This document shows positions 8,382 to 15,760 of a stretch of 44,720 bases of DNA, in pieces. This stretch comes from an uncultured Bacteroidales bacterium (lineage in GTDB: Bacteria > Bacteroidota > Bacteroidia > Bacteroidales > F082). A program made the translations under genes and the position numbers. The stretch is from positions 1-44,720 of the forward strand of contig CALCYT010000006.1 in the NCBI GenBank assembly GCA_937906455.1, in the 5' to 3' direction. The notes below the pieces were generated by a model. The model did no database searches, was not told the origin of the DNA, and saw only the letters and a list, made by a program, of their open reading frames with translations. How positions within the stretch are numbered: position 1 is the stretch's first letter; every line of letters starts with the position of its first letter.

Positions 8382-8407
8382 GGATGCCGCCCGTTCCAAC
8401 GACATCC
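8382..8407 (-). terminator. Rho-independent terminator of dnaK
   Basis: Read on the minus strand, GGATGTCG pairs with CGGCATCC (8 bp with one G-U) around a 10-nt loop and is followed by TTTATTTGTTTG. It lies 33 nt after the dnaK stop codon. Confidence 0.6.
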
Positions 8408-8409
8408 TC

Positions 8410-8437
8410 TCTAAAGTCTAAGGTCTAAGGTCTAAAG
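8410..8437. repeat. Heptanucleotide tandem repeat (4 copies) after dnaK
   Basis: Four 7-nt units on the plus strand: TCTAAAG, TCTAAGG, TCTAAGG, TCTAAAG. They start 2 nt beyond the dnaK stop, between the stop and the terminator hairpin. On the minus strand the unit reads TTTAGAC/CTTAGAC, similar to the TTTAGAG units at 42036 and 42162. Confidence 0.8.
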
Positions 8438-8439
8438 TC

Positions 8440-10359
8440 TTACTTCACCTCCTCAAAATCCACATCTGTCACCTCATCGTCTTTTCCTCCGTTGCCCGGA
8501 TTAGGGTTCTGAGGTCCCTGTTGGCCGTTGAAAGGTCCTTGCTGACCGCCCTGCGCGCCGGCGTTCTTGTACATCTCCTCCGATGCCTTCTGCCAGATGG
8601 CGTTCATCTCGCTCATGGCGGCGTCGATGCCGGCGATGTCTTGCGCCTTGTGGGCTGTCTTCAGCTTCTCAAGAGCACTCTCAATCTCGCCTTTCTTGTC
8701 GGCCGGCAGCTTGTCGCCATATTCCTTCAGCTGTTTCTCGGTGTTGAATATCATGGCGTCGGCGGCGTTGATTTTGTCGATGCGCTCGCGTTCCTTCTTG
8801 TCGGCGTCGGCGTTGGCCTCGGCCTCGGCTTTCATCCTCTTGATTTCGTCGTCGCTCAAGCCTGACGAGGCCTCGATACGGATGCTCTGTGTCTTGCCTG
8901 TGGCTTTGTCTTTCGCGCTCACGTTCAAGATGCCGTTGGCGTCGATGTCGAATGTCACCTCAATCTGCGGCACTCCTCTTGGCGCCGGCGGGATGTTGTC
9001 GAGGTTGAAACGGCCGATGGTCTTGTTCTGGTTCGCCATAGGACGCTCGCCTTGCAGCACGTGTATCTCCACCGATGGCTGGTTATCGACGGCTGTCGAG
9101 AACACCTCCGATTTCTTGAATGGGATGGTGGTGTTGCTCTCGATGAGCTTGGTCATCACGCCGCCGAGGGTCTCGATGCCGAGTGACAGCGGTGTCACGT
9201 CGAGCAACAGCACGTCTTTCACCTCGCCTGTGAGCACGCCACCTTGTATTGAGGCGCCTATAGCCACCACTTCATCCGGATTCACGCCCTTTGACGGCTC
9301 TTTCTTGAAGAAGTCGCGCACTATGTTCTGTATGGCAGGGATACGTGTAGAGCCACCTACCAAGATCACGTCGTCGATGTCGCTCACGCTCAAGCCTGCG
9401 TCTGCCAAAGCCTTGCGGCATGGCTCGATGGTGGCCTGGATGAGGTCGTCGCACAGCTGCTCGAACTTGGCTCTTGAGAGCTTGCGCACCAAGTGCTTCG
9501 GTCCGCTCTGCGTAGCTGTGATATATGGCAGGTTGATTTCGGTCTCTGTCGAAGCCGACAACTCGATCTTAGCTTTCTCAGCTGCTTCTTTCAGTCGCTG
9601 CAGCGACATCGGGTCTTTGCGCAAGTCGATGCTCTCGTCTCTCATGAACTCTTCAGCGAGCCAGTTGATGATTCTCTCGTCGAAGTCGTCGCCGCCGAGG
9701 TGGGTGTTGCCGTTGGTCGATTTCACCTCAAACACGCCGTCGCCCAATTCCAAGATTGAGATATCGAATGTGCCGCCTCCGAGGTCATAAACCGCAACTT
9801 TCACGTCGCTCTTCTTCTTGTCCAAGCCGTATGCCAACGCTGCCGCTGTAGGCTCGTTGATGATACGCCGCACGTTCAGACCTGCTATCTCGCCAGCTTC
9901 TTTAGTTGCCTGACGCTGTGAGTCGCTGAAGTATGCCGGCACTGTGATGACGGCCTCTGTGACAGTCTGTCCAAGGTAGTCCTCAGCGGTCTTCTTCATC
10001 TTCTGAAGCACCATTGCCGAGATCTCCTGCGGGGTGTAGAGCTTGCCGTCGATGTCGATGCGAGGTGTGTTGTTGCCACCTTTCACTACCTTATAAGGCA
10101 CGCGGCTTATCTCGCTCTGCATCTTGTCGTACGTCTCGCCCATGAAACGTTTGATTGAATAAACGGTTCTCAATGGGTTTGTGATAGCCTGACGTTTGGC
10201 AGGCTCGCCAACCTTACGCTCGCCGTTGTCGGTGAACGCCACGATTGACGGTGTGGTGCGGTGTCCTTCGCTGTTCTGAATCACCACAGGCTCATTGCCT
10301 TCCATGACGGAAACGCATGAGTTTGTTGTTCCTAAGTCTATACCAATGATTTTTGACAT
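8440..10359 (-). CDS. dnaK: Chaperone DnaK (Hsp70)
   Basis: A 639-residue ATP-dependent chaperone that binds exposed hydrophobic peptides together with DnaJ and GrpE. The N-terminal ATPase signature IGIDLGTTNSCVSVMEG starts at residue 4. The second signature (VYDLGGGTFDISILELGDG) and the third (VILVGGSTRIP) follow. The substrate-binding domain begins near residue 390 (DVTPLSLGIETLGG) and the C-terminal tail ends DDEVTDVDFEEVK, the usual acidic end. Length is normal. No dnaJ or grpE is adjacent, and no CIRCE element lies upstream. Instead the promoter region carries a sigma54-like site and two TGACA/TGTCA dyads (separate entries). Confidence 0.98.
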   Translation of the reverse strand: MSKIIGIDLGTTNSCVSVMEGNEPVVIQNSEGHRTTPSIVAFTDNGERKVGEPAKRQAITNPLRTVYSIKRFMGETYDKMQSEISRVPYKVVKGGNNTPRIDIDGKLYTPQEISAMVLQKMKKTAEDYLGQTVTEAVITVPAYFSDSQRQATKEAGEIAGLNVRRIINEPTAAALAYGLDKKKSDVKVAVYDLGGGTFDISILELGDGVFEVKSTNGNTHLGGDDFDERIINWLAEEFMRDESIDLRKDPMSLQRLKEAAEKAKIELSASTETEINLPYITATQSGPKHLVRKLSRAKFEQLCDDLIQATIEPCRKALADAGLSVSDIDDVILVGGSTRIPAIQNIVRDFFKKEPSKGVNPDEVVAIGASIQGGVLTGEVKDVLLLDVTPLSLGIETLGGVMTKLIESNTTIPFKKSEVFSTAVDNQPSVEIHVLQGERPMANQNKTIGRFNLDNIPPAPRGVPQIEVTFDIDANGILNVSAKDKATGKTQSIRIEASSGLSDDEIKRMKAEAEANADADKKERERIDKINAADAMIFNTEKQLKEYGDKLPADKKGEIESALEKLKTAHKAQDIAGIDAAMSEMNAIWQKASEEMYKNAGAQGGQQGPFNGQQGPQNPNPGNGGKDDEVTDVDFEEVK

Positions 10360-10391
10360 AATTTTAATCTCCTATTTTTTTATTTCACTTT

Positions 10392-10410
10392 TTTGTCATT
10401 TTCTGACAAA
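10392..10410. promoter_or_regulatory. Dyad TTTGTCA-N5-TGACAAA in the dnaK leader
   Basis: Perfect 7-bp arms at 10392-10398 and 10404-10410 with a 5-nt spacer. It covers the transcription start predicted from the sigma54-like site (about 10404), so it could be an operator or a leader hairpin. Its half-site matches that of the dyad at 10443-10455. Confidence 0.5.
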
Positions 10411-10414
10411 GCCG

Positions 10415-10431
10415 TGCAAAAATTATGCCAA
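10415..10431 (-). promoter_or_regulatory. Sigma54-like -24/-12 promoter of dnaK
   Basis: On the minus strand the sequence is TTGGCATAATTTTTGCA. It agrees with the RpoN consensus YTGGCA-N6-TTGCW, including the GG and GC doublets at the correct spacing. A housekeeping TAnnTTTG box is not perfectly formed here (the run is one T too long). The start codon of dnaK lies 55 nt downstream. Confidence 0.55.
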
Positions 10432-10442
10432 AAGAAGAAAAC

Positions 10443-10455
10443 TGACAAAATGTCA
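10443..10455. promoter_or_regulatory. Dyad TGACA-N3-TGTCA upstream of the dnaK promoter
   Basis: A perfect 5-bp inverted repeat, TGACAAAATGTCA, 12 bp upstream of the sigma54-like element and 5 nt after the stop codon of the lipoprotein gene. It may bind an activator or repressor of dnaK. It is closer to the promoter than classical enhancer sites. Confidence 0.45.
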
Positions 10456-10460
10456 CCCGT

Positions 10461-11498
10461 CTATCTGTTTGGGTCGTTGATGAAGCCGTAATTCTCGAAG
10501 CGTTCTATGATTTTCTTTCTCGTTGTTTCCTGAACCGGCTTCTTAAGAGACTTGGTGACACGCGATGACATGATTCCCATCCCGTTTTCCACGTTTGTGT
10601 AATTCGGCACATCCTGGATGGCACTCGCCGAATTGGTCACGAGATAGTAGTTGTACAAATCGTTGCCTGTTGCGCTGATGCTGAACTCGAAATCTTCAAA
10701 CCAACGCTGCACGCCCACCGGACTGTTGTTTTTCAGATAGTCGTCGTTTTCCAACAATGTATATAAAGCTGATGGGGTATAGCTTATCACATAATACGGC
10801 ATGTTGGTGCTGGTGTTGTACAGATTGTCAGCCTCGCCCGAGCCTAAGCTCCATTTCATTGAGCGTGCTACGGTGTCGATGGTGCCTGGCATAAGCTCTT
10901 TGTAATGGAAATATCCTGTCACCTCAAAATACGCCGCCGTCGATTTGTACGGAAACTGGTTAACTCTCCATTCCACAAAGGCAGTGCCTGTTGGAAGATC
11001 AGAGAATCCGATATATGGTGAGGCCGGTTTTTGATATATGAATTCGTTTATCGTCTTGGTTGTCGCCGACACCGTGACGCCGTCTTCTTTTCTCAAGATG
11101 TCAAGCTCATACTCTTCGCCTTCCGACAAGGTCTTGGTGGTGTAATAGTATCTCTGCCAGCAGCCGCTGTAAAACTGCGCGTTCTCATCGTATGGAATCC
11201 ATTTCGAGATGGTGTCGAGAGTGATGGTCTGAGTGTTGCCGCTGTCTTTGAAGACGCCGGTTAAAGTGACGTCAATCTCATCGTATTTGTAGTTGTTGGC
11301 ATCGTAATTGTAAGCCTGCTCGCTGACGTTTCCGACAAAACTCTTGGTGATTTTGAAAAAGTTGGTGTCGGCGTAGGCGTCAAGCAGGGCATAAACCACC
11401 GTGGTGTCGCCATCGTTGTTGTAAAGTTCAACTTTGTTGCTGCAAGAGCTTAAAATCACCGCTGTCAACGCGAAAAGCGCAAAAAATATCTTTTTCAT
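10461..11498 (-). CDS. Putative lipoprotein of unknown function (possibly DUF4249-like)
   Basis: A 345-residue predicted lipoprotein. The signal peptide MKKIFFALFALTAVILSSC puts the lipid-modified Cys at residue 19. The mature part is rich in beta strands and aromatic residues, with no catalytic motif I recognise. The opening (conserved hydrophobic strand VVYALLDAYADTNFFKITKSF near 32-52) resembles DUF4249-type outer-membrane-associated lipoproteins of Bacteroidota. An upstream in-frame ATG at 11510 adds MISD, but it would sit only about 9 nt from the predicted transcription start, and the MKK start gives a cleaner signal peptide. Its 3' end abuts the dnaK control region. Function is unknown. 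Confidence 0.75.
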   Translation of the reverse strand: MKKIFFALFALTAVILSSCSNKVELYNNDGDTTVVYALLDAYADTNFFKITKSFVGNVSEQAYNYDANNYKYDEIDVTLTGVFKDSGNTQTITLDTISKWIPYDENAQFYSGCWQRYYYTTKTLSEGEEYELDILRKEDGVTVSATTKTINEFIYQKPASPYIGFSDLPTGTAFVEWRVNQFPYKSTAAYFEVTGYFHYKELMPGTIDTVARSMKWSLGSGEADNLYNTSTNMPYYVISYTPSALYTLLENDDYLKNNSPVGVQRWFEDFEFSISATGNDLYNYYLVTNSASAIQDVPNYTNVENGMGIMSSRVTKSLKKPVQETTRKKIIERFENYGFINDPNR

Positions 11499-11524
11499 AT
11501 CCGAAATCATATCTTACAAGAGTG

Positions 11525-11532
11525 CAAAGATA
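11525..11532 (-). promoter_or_regulatory. -7 box of the lipoprotein gene
   Basis: The minus strand reads TATCTTTGCACT. Transcription would start near 11519, which favours the ATG at 11498 over that at 11510. Confidence 0.6.
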
Positions 11533-11593
11533 CAAAAAATCTTTAATATTCCATCTTTTATCACATTATTTTATCTGTTATAAAAAAAATCCC

Positions 11594-11601
11594 TATCTTT
11601 G
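11594..11601 (+). promoter_or_regulatory. -7 box of panB
   Basis: TATCTTTG lies 23 nt before the panB ATG. With the box at 11525-11532 it makes a divergent promoter region. No clear -33 TTTG is seen. Confidence 0.6.
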
Positions 11602-11624
11602 CCGAAAATTAAATATCGGAAAAA

Positions 11625-12440
11625 ATGTATCTGTCTCATAACGCTACTTTGGTGACGACCCACGTCCTTCAGGAGATGAAGAACAAAGGCGAGAAAATAG
11701 CGATGCTCACCGCCTACGATTACACGATGGCGAAGATTCTCGACGAATCGAATATTGATGTCATTCTGGTTGGCGACAGTGCCTCCAACGTTATGGCCGG
11801 TCACAAGACCACTCTTCCCATCACCCTCGATGAGATGATAATCTACGCCTCGTCGGTGGTACGCGCCGTGTCGCATGCCATGGTTGTCGTTGACATGCCT
11901 TTCGGGACATATCAGGGCAACTCCAAGAAAGCCCTCGACTCGGCCATCCGCATCATGAAGGAGACAGGCGCCAACGCGGTGAAGATTGAGGGAGGCAAGG
12001 AGATTCTCGAGTCGGTGGAACGTATTCTTTGCGCCGGCATCCCCGTGATGGGGCATCTCGGACTTACTCCACAGAGCATCAACAAGTTCGGAACCTACGT
12101 GGTGCGCGCCAAAGACGAATATGAGGCCAACAAACTGCGTGAGGATGCTTTCCTCCTTCAGGAACAAGGCGTTTTCAGCATCGTGCTCGAGAAGATTCCG
12201 GCAGCGTTGGCGACAGAGGTGTCGCAGTCGCTGCGCATCCCCGTAATCGGCATCGGCGCAGGCAACGGATGCGACGGACAGGTGTTGGTTTTGCAGGACA
12301 TGCTCGGACTGAGCAACGACTTCTCGCCGCGTTTCCTGCGCCGCTACAACAACCTCTATACGGCAATTAAAGATTCCGTGAGCACTTATATCAACGACGT
12401 GAAAGAGGTGACATTCCCCAACGAATCTGAACAATATTAG
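11625..12440 (+). CDS. panB: 3-methyl-2-oxobutanoate hydroxymethyltransferase (PanB)
   Basis: A 271-residue enzyme that adds a hydroxymethyl group from 5,10-methylenetetrahydrofolate to 2-oxoisovalerate, giving ketopantoate in pantothenate and CoA synthesis. Family hallmarks are present: MLTAYDYTMAKILDE (about 27-41), VILVGDSASNVMAGHKTTLP (about 46-65, with the metal-binding Asp), MPFGTYQ, AVKIEGG, GIPVMGHLGLTPQS and the glycine-rich VIGIGAGNGCDGQVLV near residue 205. Length is normal. No panC or panD is nearby. A REP-like element follows its stop. Confidence 0.95.
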   Translation: MYLSHNATLVTTHVLQEMKNKGEKIAMLTAYDYTMAKILDESNIDVILVGDSASNVMAGHKTTLPITLDEMIIYASSVVRAVSHAMVVVDMPFGTYQGNSKKALDSAIRIMKETGANAVKIEGGKEILESVERILCAGIPVMGHLGLTPQSINKFGTYVVRAKDEYEANKLREDAFLLQEQGVFSIVLEKIPAALATEVSQSLRIPVIGIGAGNGCDGQVLVLQDMLGLSNDFSPRFLRRYNNLYTAIKDSVSTYINDVKEVTFPNESEQY

Positions 12441-12445
12441 TTCCT

Positions 12446-12470
12446 GTCATTTCGACTTCGCTCGCAATGA
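12446..12470. repeat. REP-like element, GTCATTTCG core
   Basis: GTCATTTCGACTTCGC followed by TCGCAATGA, with TCATT and AATGA as terminal inverted halves. It shares the GTCATTTCG core with elements at 14135-14182 and 42088-42137. It includes the ATG at 12467 that opens the longest frame of the next gene. Confidence 0.6.
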
Positions 12471-12493
12471 AGAATCCCCTGCAACTTCAAACT

Positions 12494-13210
12494 ATGAAAA
12501 TAAACGATCGTATTCTTTTTGAAGACAACCACCTCATAATAGTCAACAAGCTGCCTTCGGAGATTGTGCAAGGCGACAAGACGGGTGACGTGTGCCTCCT
12601 CGACGACGTGAAGGCGTATATCAAAGAGACGAAAAACAAGCCCGGCGAGGTGTTTGCGGGTCTCGTGCATCGTCTCGACCGCCCGGTGAGCGGAGCGGTG
12701 ATATTTGCCAGAACCAGCAAGGCACTCAGCCGCATGACGACAATGGTCAAAGACCGTAACTTCCATAAGACATACCTCGCCGTAGTGAAGAACCGTCCGC
12801 CTAAAGACGCTGACGAACTGAACGACTACATGGTGAAAAACGAGGCTCAAAACAAGTCGTATATCGTGAAAGAAGGTACAAACGGAGCGAAATTGGCGAC
12901 ATTGCGCTATCGTGTTGTCGGAAAATCAGACAACTACTATCTCCTTGAGGTTGAATTGATTACGGGTCGCCATCATCAGATTCGATGTCAGTTGGCGCAC
13001 ATAGGATGTCCTATCAAAGGCGACCTCAAATACGGCTATCCGCGCTCCAACCCCGACGCCTCGATATGCCTCCATTCCTATAAAATTACATTTGAGCACC
13101 CGACACTCAAAACTCCGATGACAGTTGTTGCCCCGATGCCGAAAGGAATGCCGTGGGAGGGAATACGAAAAACCCCACCTATACACGATAGGCGGGGAAA
13201 AACAATATAA
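12494..13210 (+). CDS. RluA-family 23S rRNA/tRNA pseudouridine synthase
   Basis: A 238-residue RNA-modifying enzyme converting uridine to pseudouridine. The catalytic motif HRLDRPVSG is at residues 59-67 with Asp62 as the nucleophile. The typical ITGRHHQIRCQLAHIG segment follows near 155-170, then GDLKYGYP and the LHSYKITFEHP end. No S4 domain is present, so it is the short RluA/RluC-like form. I chose the ATG at 12494 because the in-frame ATG at 12467 lies inside a REP-like repeat and adds nine non-conserved residues. The exact target uridine is unknown. Its last codons form a hairpin used by the opposite strand. Confidence 0.9.
   Translation: MKINDRILFEDNHLIIVNKLPSEIVQGDKTGDVCLLDDVKAYIKETKNKPGEVFAGLVHRLDRPVSGAVIFARTSKALSRMTTMVKDRNFHKTYLAVVKNRPPKDADELNDYMVKNEAQNKSYIVKEGTNGAKLATLRYRVVGKSDNYYLLEVELITGRHHQIRCQLAHIGCPIKGDLKYGYPRSNPDASICLHSYKITFEHPTLKTPMTVVAPMPKGMPWEGIRKTPPIHDRRGKTI
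13173..13197 (-). terminator. Terminator for yceD-rpmF inside the end of the pseudouridine synthase gene
   Basis: CCCC-A-CCTAT pairs with ATAGG-C-GGGG around a 5-nt loop (one A/C mismatch). On the minus strand the stem is followed by TTTTT, as expected for transcripts of rpmF. On the plus strand no T-run follows. The stem encodes the last residues of the pseudouridine synthase. Confidence 0.6.
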
Positions 13211-13320
13211 AGATTATGAAAAAAATTTATCTTCTTTTTAAGTAATAAAGACCCGCTTTCATCAGAAAAAATCCGTTCCCTGATGAATCAAAATCTCTAT
13301 TATATGCGCCGTTTCACGAT

Positions 13321-13509
13321 TTATTTCTTAGCGCCTTCCATGACGAGCTTTCCTTTGTAATAAAGGTCGCCGTCAACATAGTATGCTCTGTGATATACAT
13401 GGATTGTGCCTGTTACCGGGCATGTCGCCAGTGTTGGAACTTCGGCTTTGTAATGTGTTCTTCTCTTTGCGCCTCTTGTATGAGACTGTCTTCGTTTAGG
13501 ATGTGCCAT
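13321..13509 (-). CDS. rpmF: 50S ribosomal protein L32
   Basis: A 62-residue basic ribosomal protein. The N-terminus MAHPKRRQSHTRGAKRRTHYK is diagnostic of L32, followed by CPVTGTIHVYHRAYY. Only one cysteine remains, so this is the form lacking the zinc ribbon (C-minus type). It lies 20 nt downstream of the yceD homologue, the conserved order in many bacteria. The usual plsX-fabH continuation is missing; a terminator follows instead. Confidence 0.97.
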   Translation of the reverse strand: MAHPKRRQSHTRGAKRRTHYKAEVPTLATCPVTGTIHVYHRAYYVDGDLYYKGKLVMEGAKK

Positions 13510-13529
13510 TTTACATTATTTTTTGATTA

Positions 13530-14066
13530 TTACTTATCTATTTTATCTTTCAAATCTTTCATCATTTGTCTCCAAGGATTGTCATCCTCGTCTTCGTCGG
13601 CCGCCTCGACTTGTGAGAGGTTGTGCAGTTTTTCCAGCACTTCCTGGTTGCACTCGCTCTCAGTGTCGTGCGTCCTGTGAATCGGAAGCGACAAGATGAT
13701 GTACTCATAAATCAAATCACTCAAGTCGAACTCGCTGTCGTTCTTTGTTATGACGATGACATCCTGGCCTTCATTGTCTTTCTCTGCGCCGTATTTCAGG
13801 AAAATCTCGGCCGAGTCGGCAATAGCTTGCTCGTAGTCATCACCACATCTGTCGCATTGAAGAACCACTTTCCCTTCAAAATTCAACGCCAAAACAAACA
13901 TCGTTTCTGTCTTTTCAACGTCTAAATGAAGGTTTATGACTCCTTTTTTCACTTCCGAATAGTCTCTTTCCCTAAAGAAGCTGTCGTTTATAACATATTG
14001 ATAATCAGTATGTCCAAACGGCAAACCTGACAATGGAATTGTGAAAATTTGTCCTTCTGTCTTCAT
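13530..14066 (-). CDS. DUF177/YceD-family protein (23S rRNA accumulation)
   Basis: A 178-residue cytoplasmic protein of the YceD/DUF177 family, which in E. coli and plants is needed for 23S rRNA accumulation and is encoded next to rpmF. The family pattern is visible in FTIPLSGLPFGHTDYQYVI (about 8-26), VLQCDRCGDDYEQ with a CxxC pair (about 82-94) and DLSDLIYEYIILSLPIHRTH (about 120-139). The longest frame opens at 14087, but that ATG overlaps the -7 box at 14085-14092 and could not be transcribed, so the Met at 14066 is the start. Confidence 0.88.
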   Translation of the reverse strand: MKTEGQIFTIPLSGLPFGHTDYQYVINDSFFRERDYSEVKKGVINLHLDVEKTETMFVLALNFEGKVVLQCDRCGDDYEQAIADSAEIFLKYGAEKDNEGQDVIVITKNDSEFDLSDLIYEYIILSLPIHRTHDTESECNQEVLEKLHNLSQVEAADEDEDDNPWRQMMKDLKDKIDK

Positions 14067-14084
14067 TTTATCCAATTCGGGGTG

Positions 14085-14092
14085 CAAAAATA
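14085..14092 (-). promoter_or_regulatory. -7 box of yceD-rpmF
   Basis: The minus strand reads TATTTTTGCACC. A TTTG at 14115-14118 lies 22 nt upstream as a possible -33 box. The predicted start of transcription, near 14079, sets the yceD start at 14066. Confidence 0.6.
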
Positions 14093-14134
14093 CGCTTTTT
14101 TTTATTACGATTTACAAAAAAAATAATTTTTTAA

Positions 14135-14182
14135 CGTCATTTCGGCTTCGCCTCACTCAGTTGCGTTTTGTTCAAAATGACG
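14135..14182. repeat. REP-like inverted repeat overlapping the protease gene end
   Basis: CGTCATTT (14135-14142) and AAATGACG (14175-14182) are perfect inverted arms. The element contains the GTCATTTCG core seen at 12446 and 42088. It supplies the last codons and the stop of the minus-strand protease gene. Confidence 0.65.
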
Positions 14183-15760
14183 GATGGCTTCGTGCAGTAT
14201 CTCGTCAAGAGGTTCGTAAAGCGGATAGAACGCCTCGTCGCCGAAGACATTTCTTGCCGCGTATGCCTTAAACAGCTGTGCCGTCATTGTTTTTGCGACT
14301 TTTTTCTGCTCGTCGGTGCCTGTGATTTTCTTTTTCTTCGCTTCCGCTAAAATGTCGTTCCACATCTTGTCGGTAAACATGAATTTCTTGTCGAAATTCT
14401 TTTCGTCACCGTATTTCAAAATCTCATTGCGATGAGTGTCGGAATAGTCGAAGGCATATTGGAACACTATGCTTGCATTGACGATTTTGTTGAAGAAATA
14501 CTCTGTAGAGTCTTGTCGTAGAGGCACATACACATCGGGCATGATGCCTCCGCCGCCGTAAACGGTCTTGCCGCCCGGGGTGACATATTTCAGCGAGTCG
14601 GCGAAGTGAATGCTGTCGGCGCTGAACATCTCGCCGGTGTTGTATCTGTCGTATGATTCGAGGAGGTATTGCTCTCTGTCGCCGTTATATGGTTTCTGTA
14701 TGCAGCGTCCGGTGGGGGTGTAGTAACGCGCCACGGTTAGCCGCAGTCCCGCGCCGTCGCCAAGGTCGAACTGCTCCTGCACTAAGCCTTTGCCGAACGA
14801 ACGACGTCCGACTATCGTTCCCCTGTCGTTGTCTTGAAGCGCGCCGGCGACTATCTCGCTTGCCGAGGCGGAGCCTTCATCGATGAGTATCGTCACGGGA
14901 GTGTCTTCGAGCATACCGCGCCGGCGCGCGAAGATGTACTGCCTGTCACGGTGCTCGCCTTGGGTATAGACAATGAGGCTTCCCTTAGGCAGGAACTCGT
15001 CGGCTATATCGACGGCCTCCACAAGATAACCGCCGGCATTGCCCCTGAGGTCGAACACAAGCTTACGCATGCCCTGCGCCTGCAGGCTCTTCACGGCCTT
15101 GACAAACTCCTTGTGCGATGTCGCGATGAATTTCTCCAACTTGATGTAACCCGTCGTCTCGTCAAGCATATATGCCACATCGACGCTGTATGTCGGGATG
15201 ACGTCGCGCGTGATGGTGAAGTCGAGCAGCTCAGGCACGCCACGACGTAATATCTTCACCTTTACCTTGGTGCCGCGCGGACCCTTGAGCATCTTCATCA
15301 CCTTGTTGTTATTAATGCCTACGCCTGCCACAAGGCTGTCGCCAACATACAATATCCTGTCGCCTGCCAAGATGCCCACTTTCTCCGACGGACCGCTTTT
15401 GATGGTGCTGATAATCGTGACGGTGTCCTTCTCTATCCTGAACGTCACGCCTATGCCCTCGAAGCTGCCTTGCAAGTCTTCGTTGACTTCTTTCACCACC
15501 TCCGGCTCGAAATACTCGCTGTGCGGGTCCATCCGGTCGATGACGCTCGTCACCGCCTCAACTTGCATGGCGTTGAGGTTCACAGTGTCAACGTATTGAT
15601 TCTCAATGAGATAAAACACCTTGTCGATTAGATTCATATCACCGCCGTTGCCATTGAAGGTGTTGGCGTTGTTTGAACGTGATATGACGATGCCGAGCAG
15701 CACGCCGAAGGCGGCTGCGAGGGCTAAGTATATGGGTGTCAGGTGTTTGCGTCCCATCAT
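14153..15760 (-). CDS. C-terminal processing protease, S41 family with PDZ domain
   Basis: A 535-residue periplasmic serine protease. One N-terminal membrane anchor (about 8-27) is followed by a helical region, a PDZ domain (about 100-175) with FEGIGVTF, and the S41 catalytic core. The catalytic Ser is Ser299 in DEGSASASE and the general-base Lys is Lys324 in SFGKG, the 25-residue spacing known from CtpB. Such enzymes trim C-termini of envelope proteins. The frame extends upstream to 15892, but that part lies inside fabD. The ATG at 15760 overlaps the fabD stop by 4 nt (ATGA) and is the likely start. The last residues (EQNATE) are encoded by a REP-like repeat. Confidence 0.93.
   Translation of the reverse strand: MMGRKHLTPIYLALAAAFGVLLGIVISRSNNANTFNGNGGDMNLIDKVFYLIENQYVDTVNLNAMQVEAVTSVIDRMDPHSEYFEPEVVKEVNEDLQGSFEGIGVTFRIEKDTVTIISTIKSGPSEKVGILAGDRILYVGDSLVAGVGINNNKVMKMLKGPRGTKVKVKILRRGVPELLDFTITRDVIPTYSVDVAYMLDETTGYIKLEKFIATSHKEFVKAVKSLQAQGMRKLVFDLRGNAGGYLVEAVDIADEFLPKGSLIVYTQGEHRDRQYIFARRRGMLEDTPVTILIDEGSASASEIVAGALQDNDRGTIVGRRSFGKGLVQEQFDLGDGAGLRLTVARYYTPTGRCIQKPYNGDREQYLLESYDRYNTGEMFSADSIHFADSLKYVTPGGKTVYGGGGIMPDVYVPLRQDSTEYFFNKIVNASIVFQYAFDYSDTHRNEILKYGDEKNFDKKFMFTDKMWNDILAEAKKKKITGTDEQKKVAKTMTAQLFKAYAARNVFGDEAFYPLYEPLDEILHEAIRHFEQNATE

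Noticed and set aside
8567..9790. 407-codon plus-strand open frame
   Set aside because: It is antisense to dnaK, has a biased serine/proline composition and resembles no family; dnaK's codon use leaves the opposite strand open.
10415..10424. TAATTTTTG as a housekeeping -7 box for dnaK
   Set aside because: The spacing between TA and TTTG is one base too long for TAnnTTTG; the sigma54-like reading fits better, although a relaxed housekeeping promoter cannot be excluded.
13260..13286. CATCAG/CTGATG hairpin downstream of rpmF
   Set aside because: The stem is only 6 bp with a long loop and no T-run on either strand; the hairpin at 13173-13197 is a better terminator.
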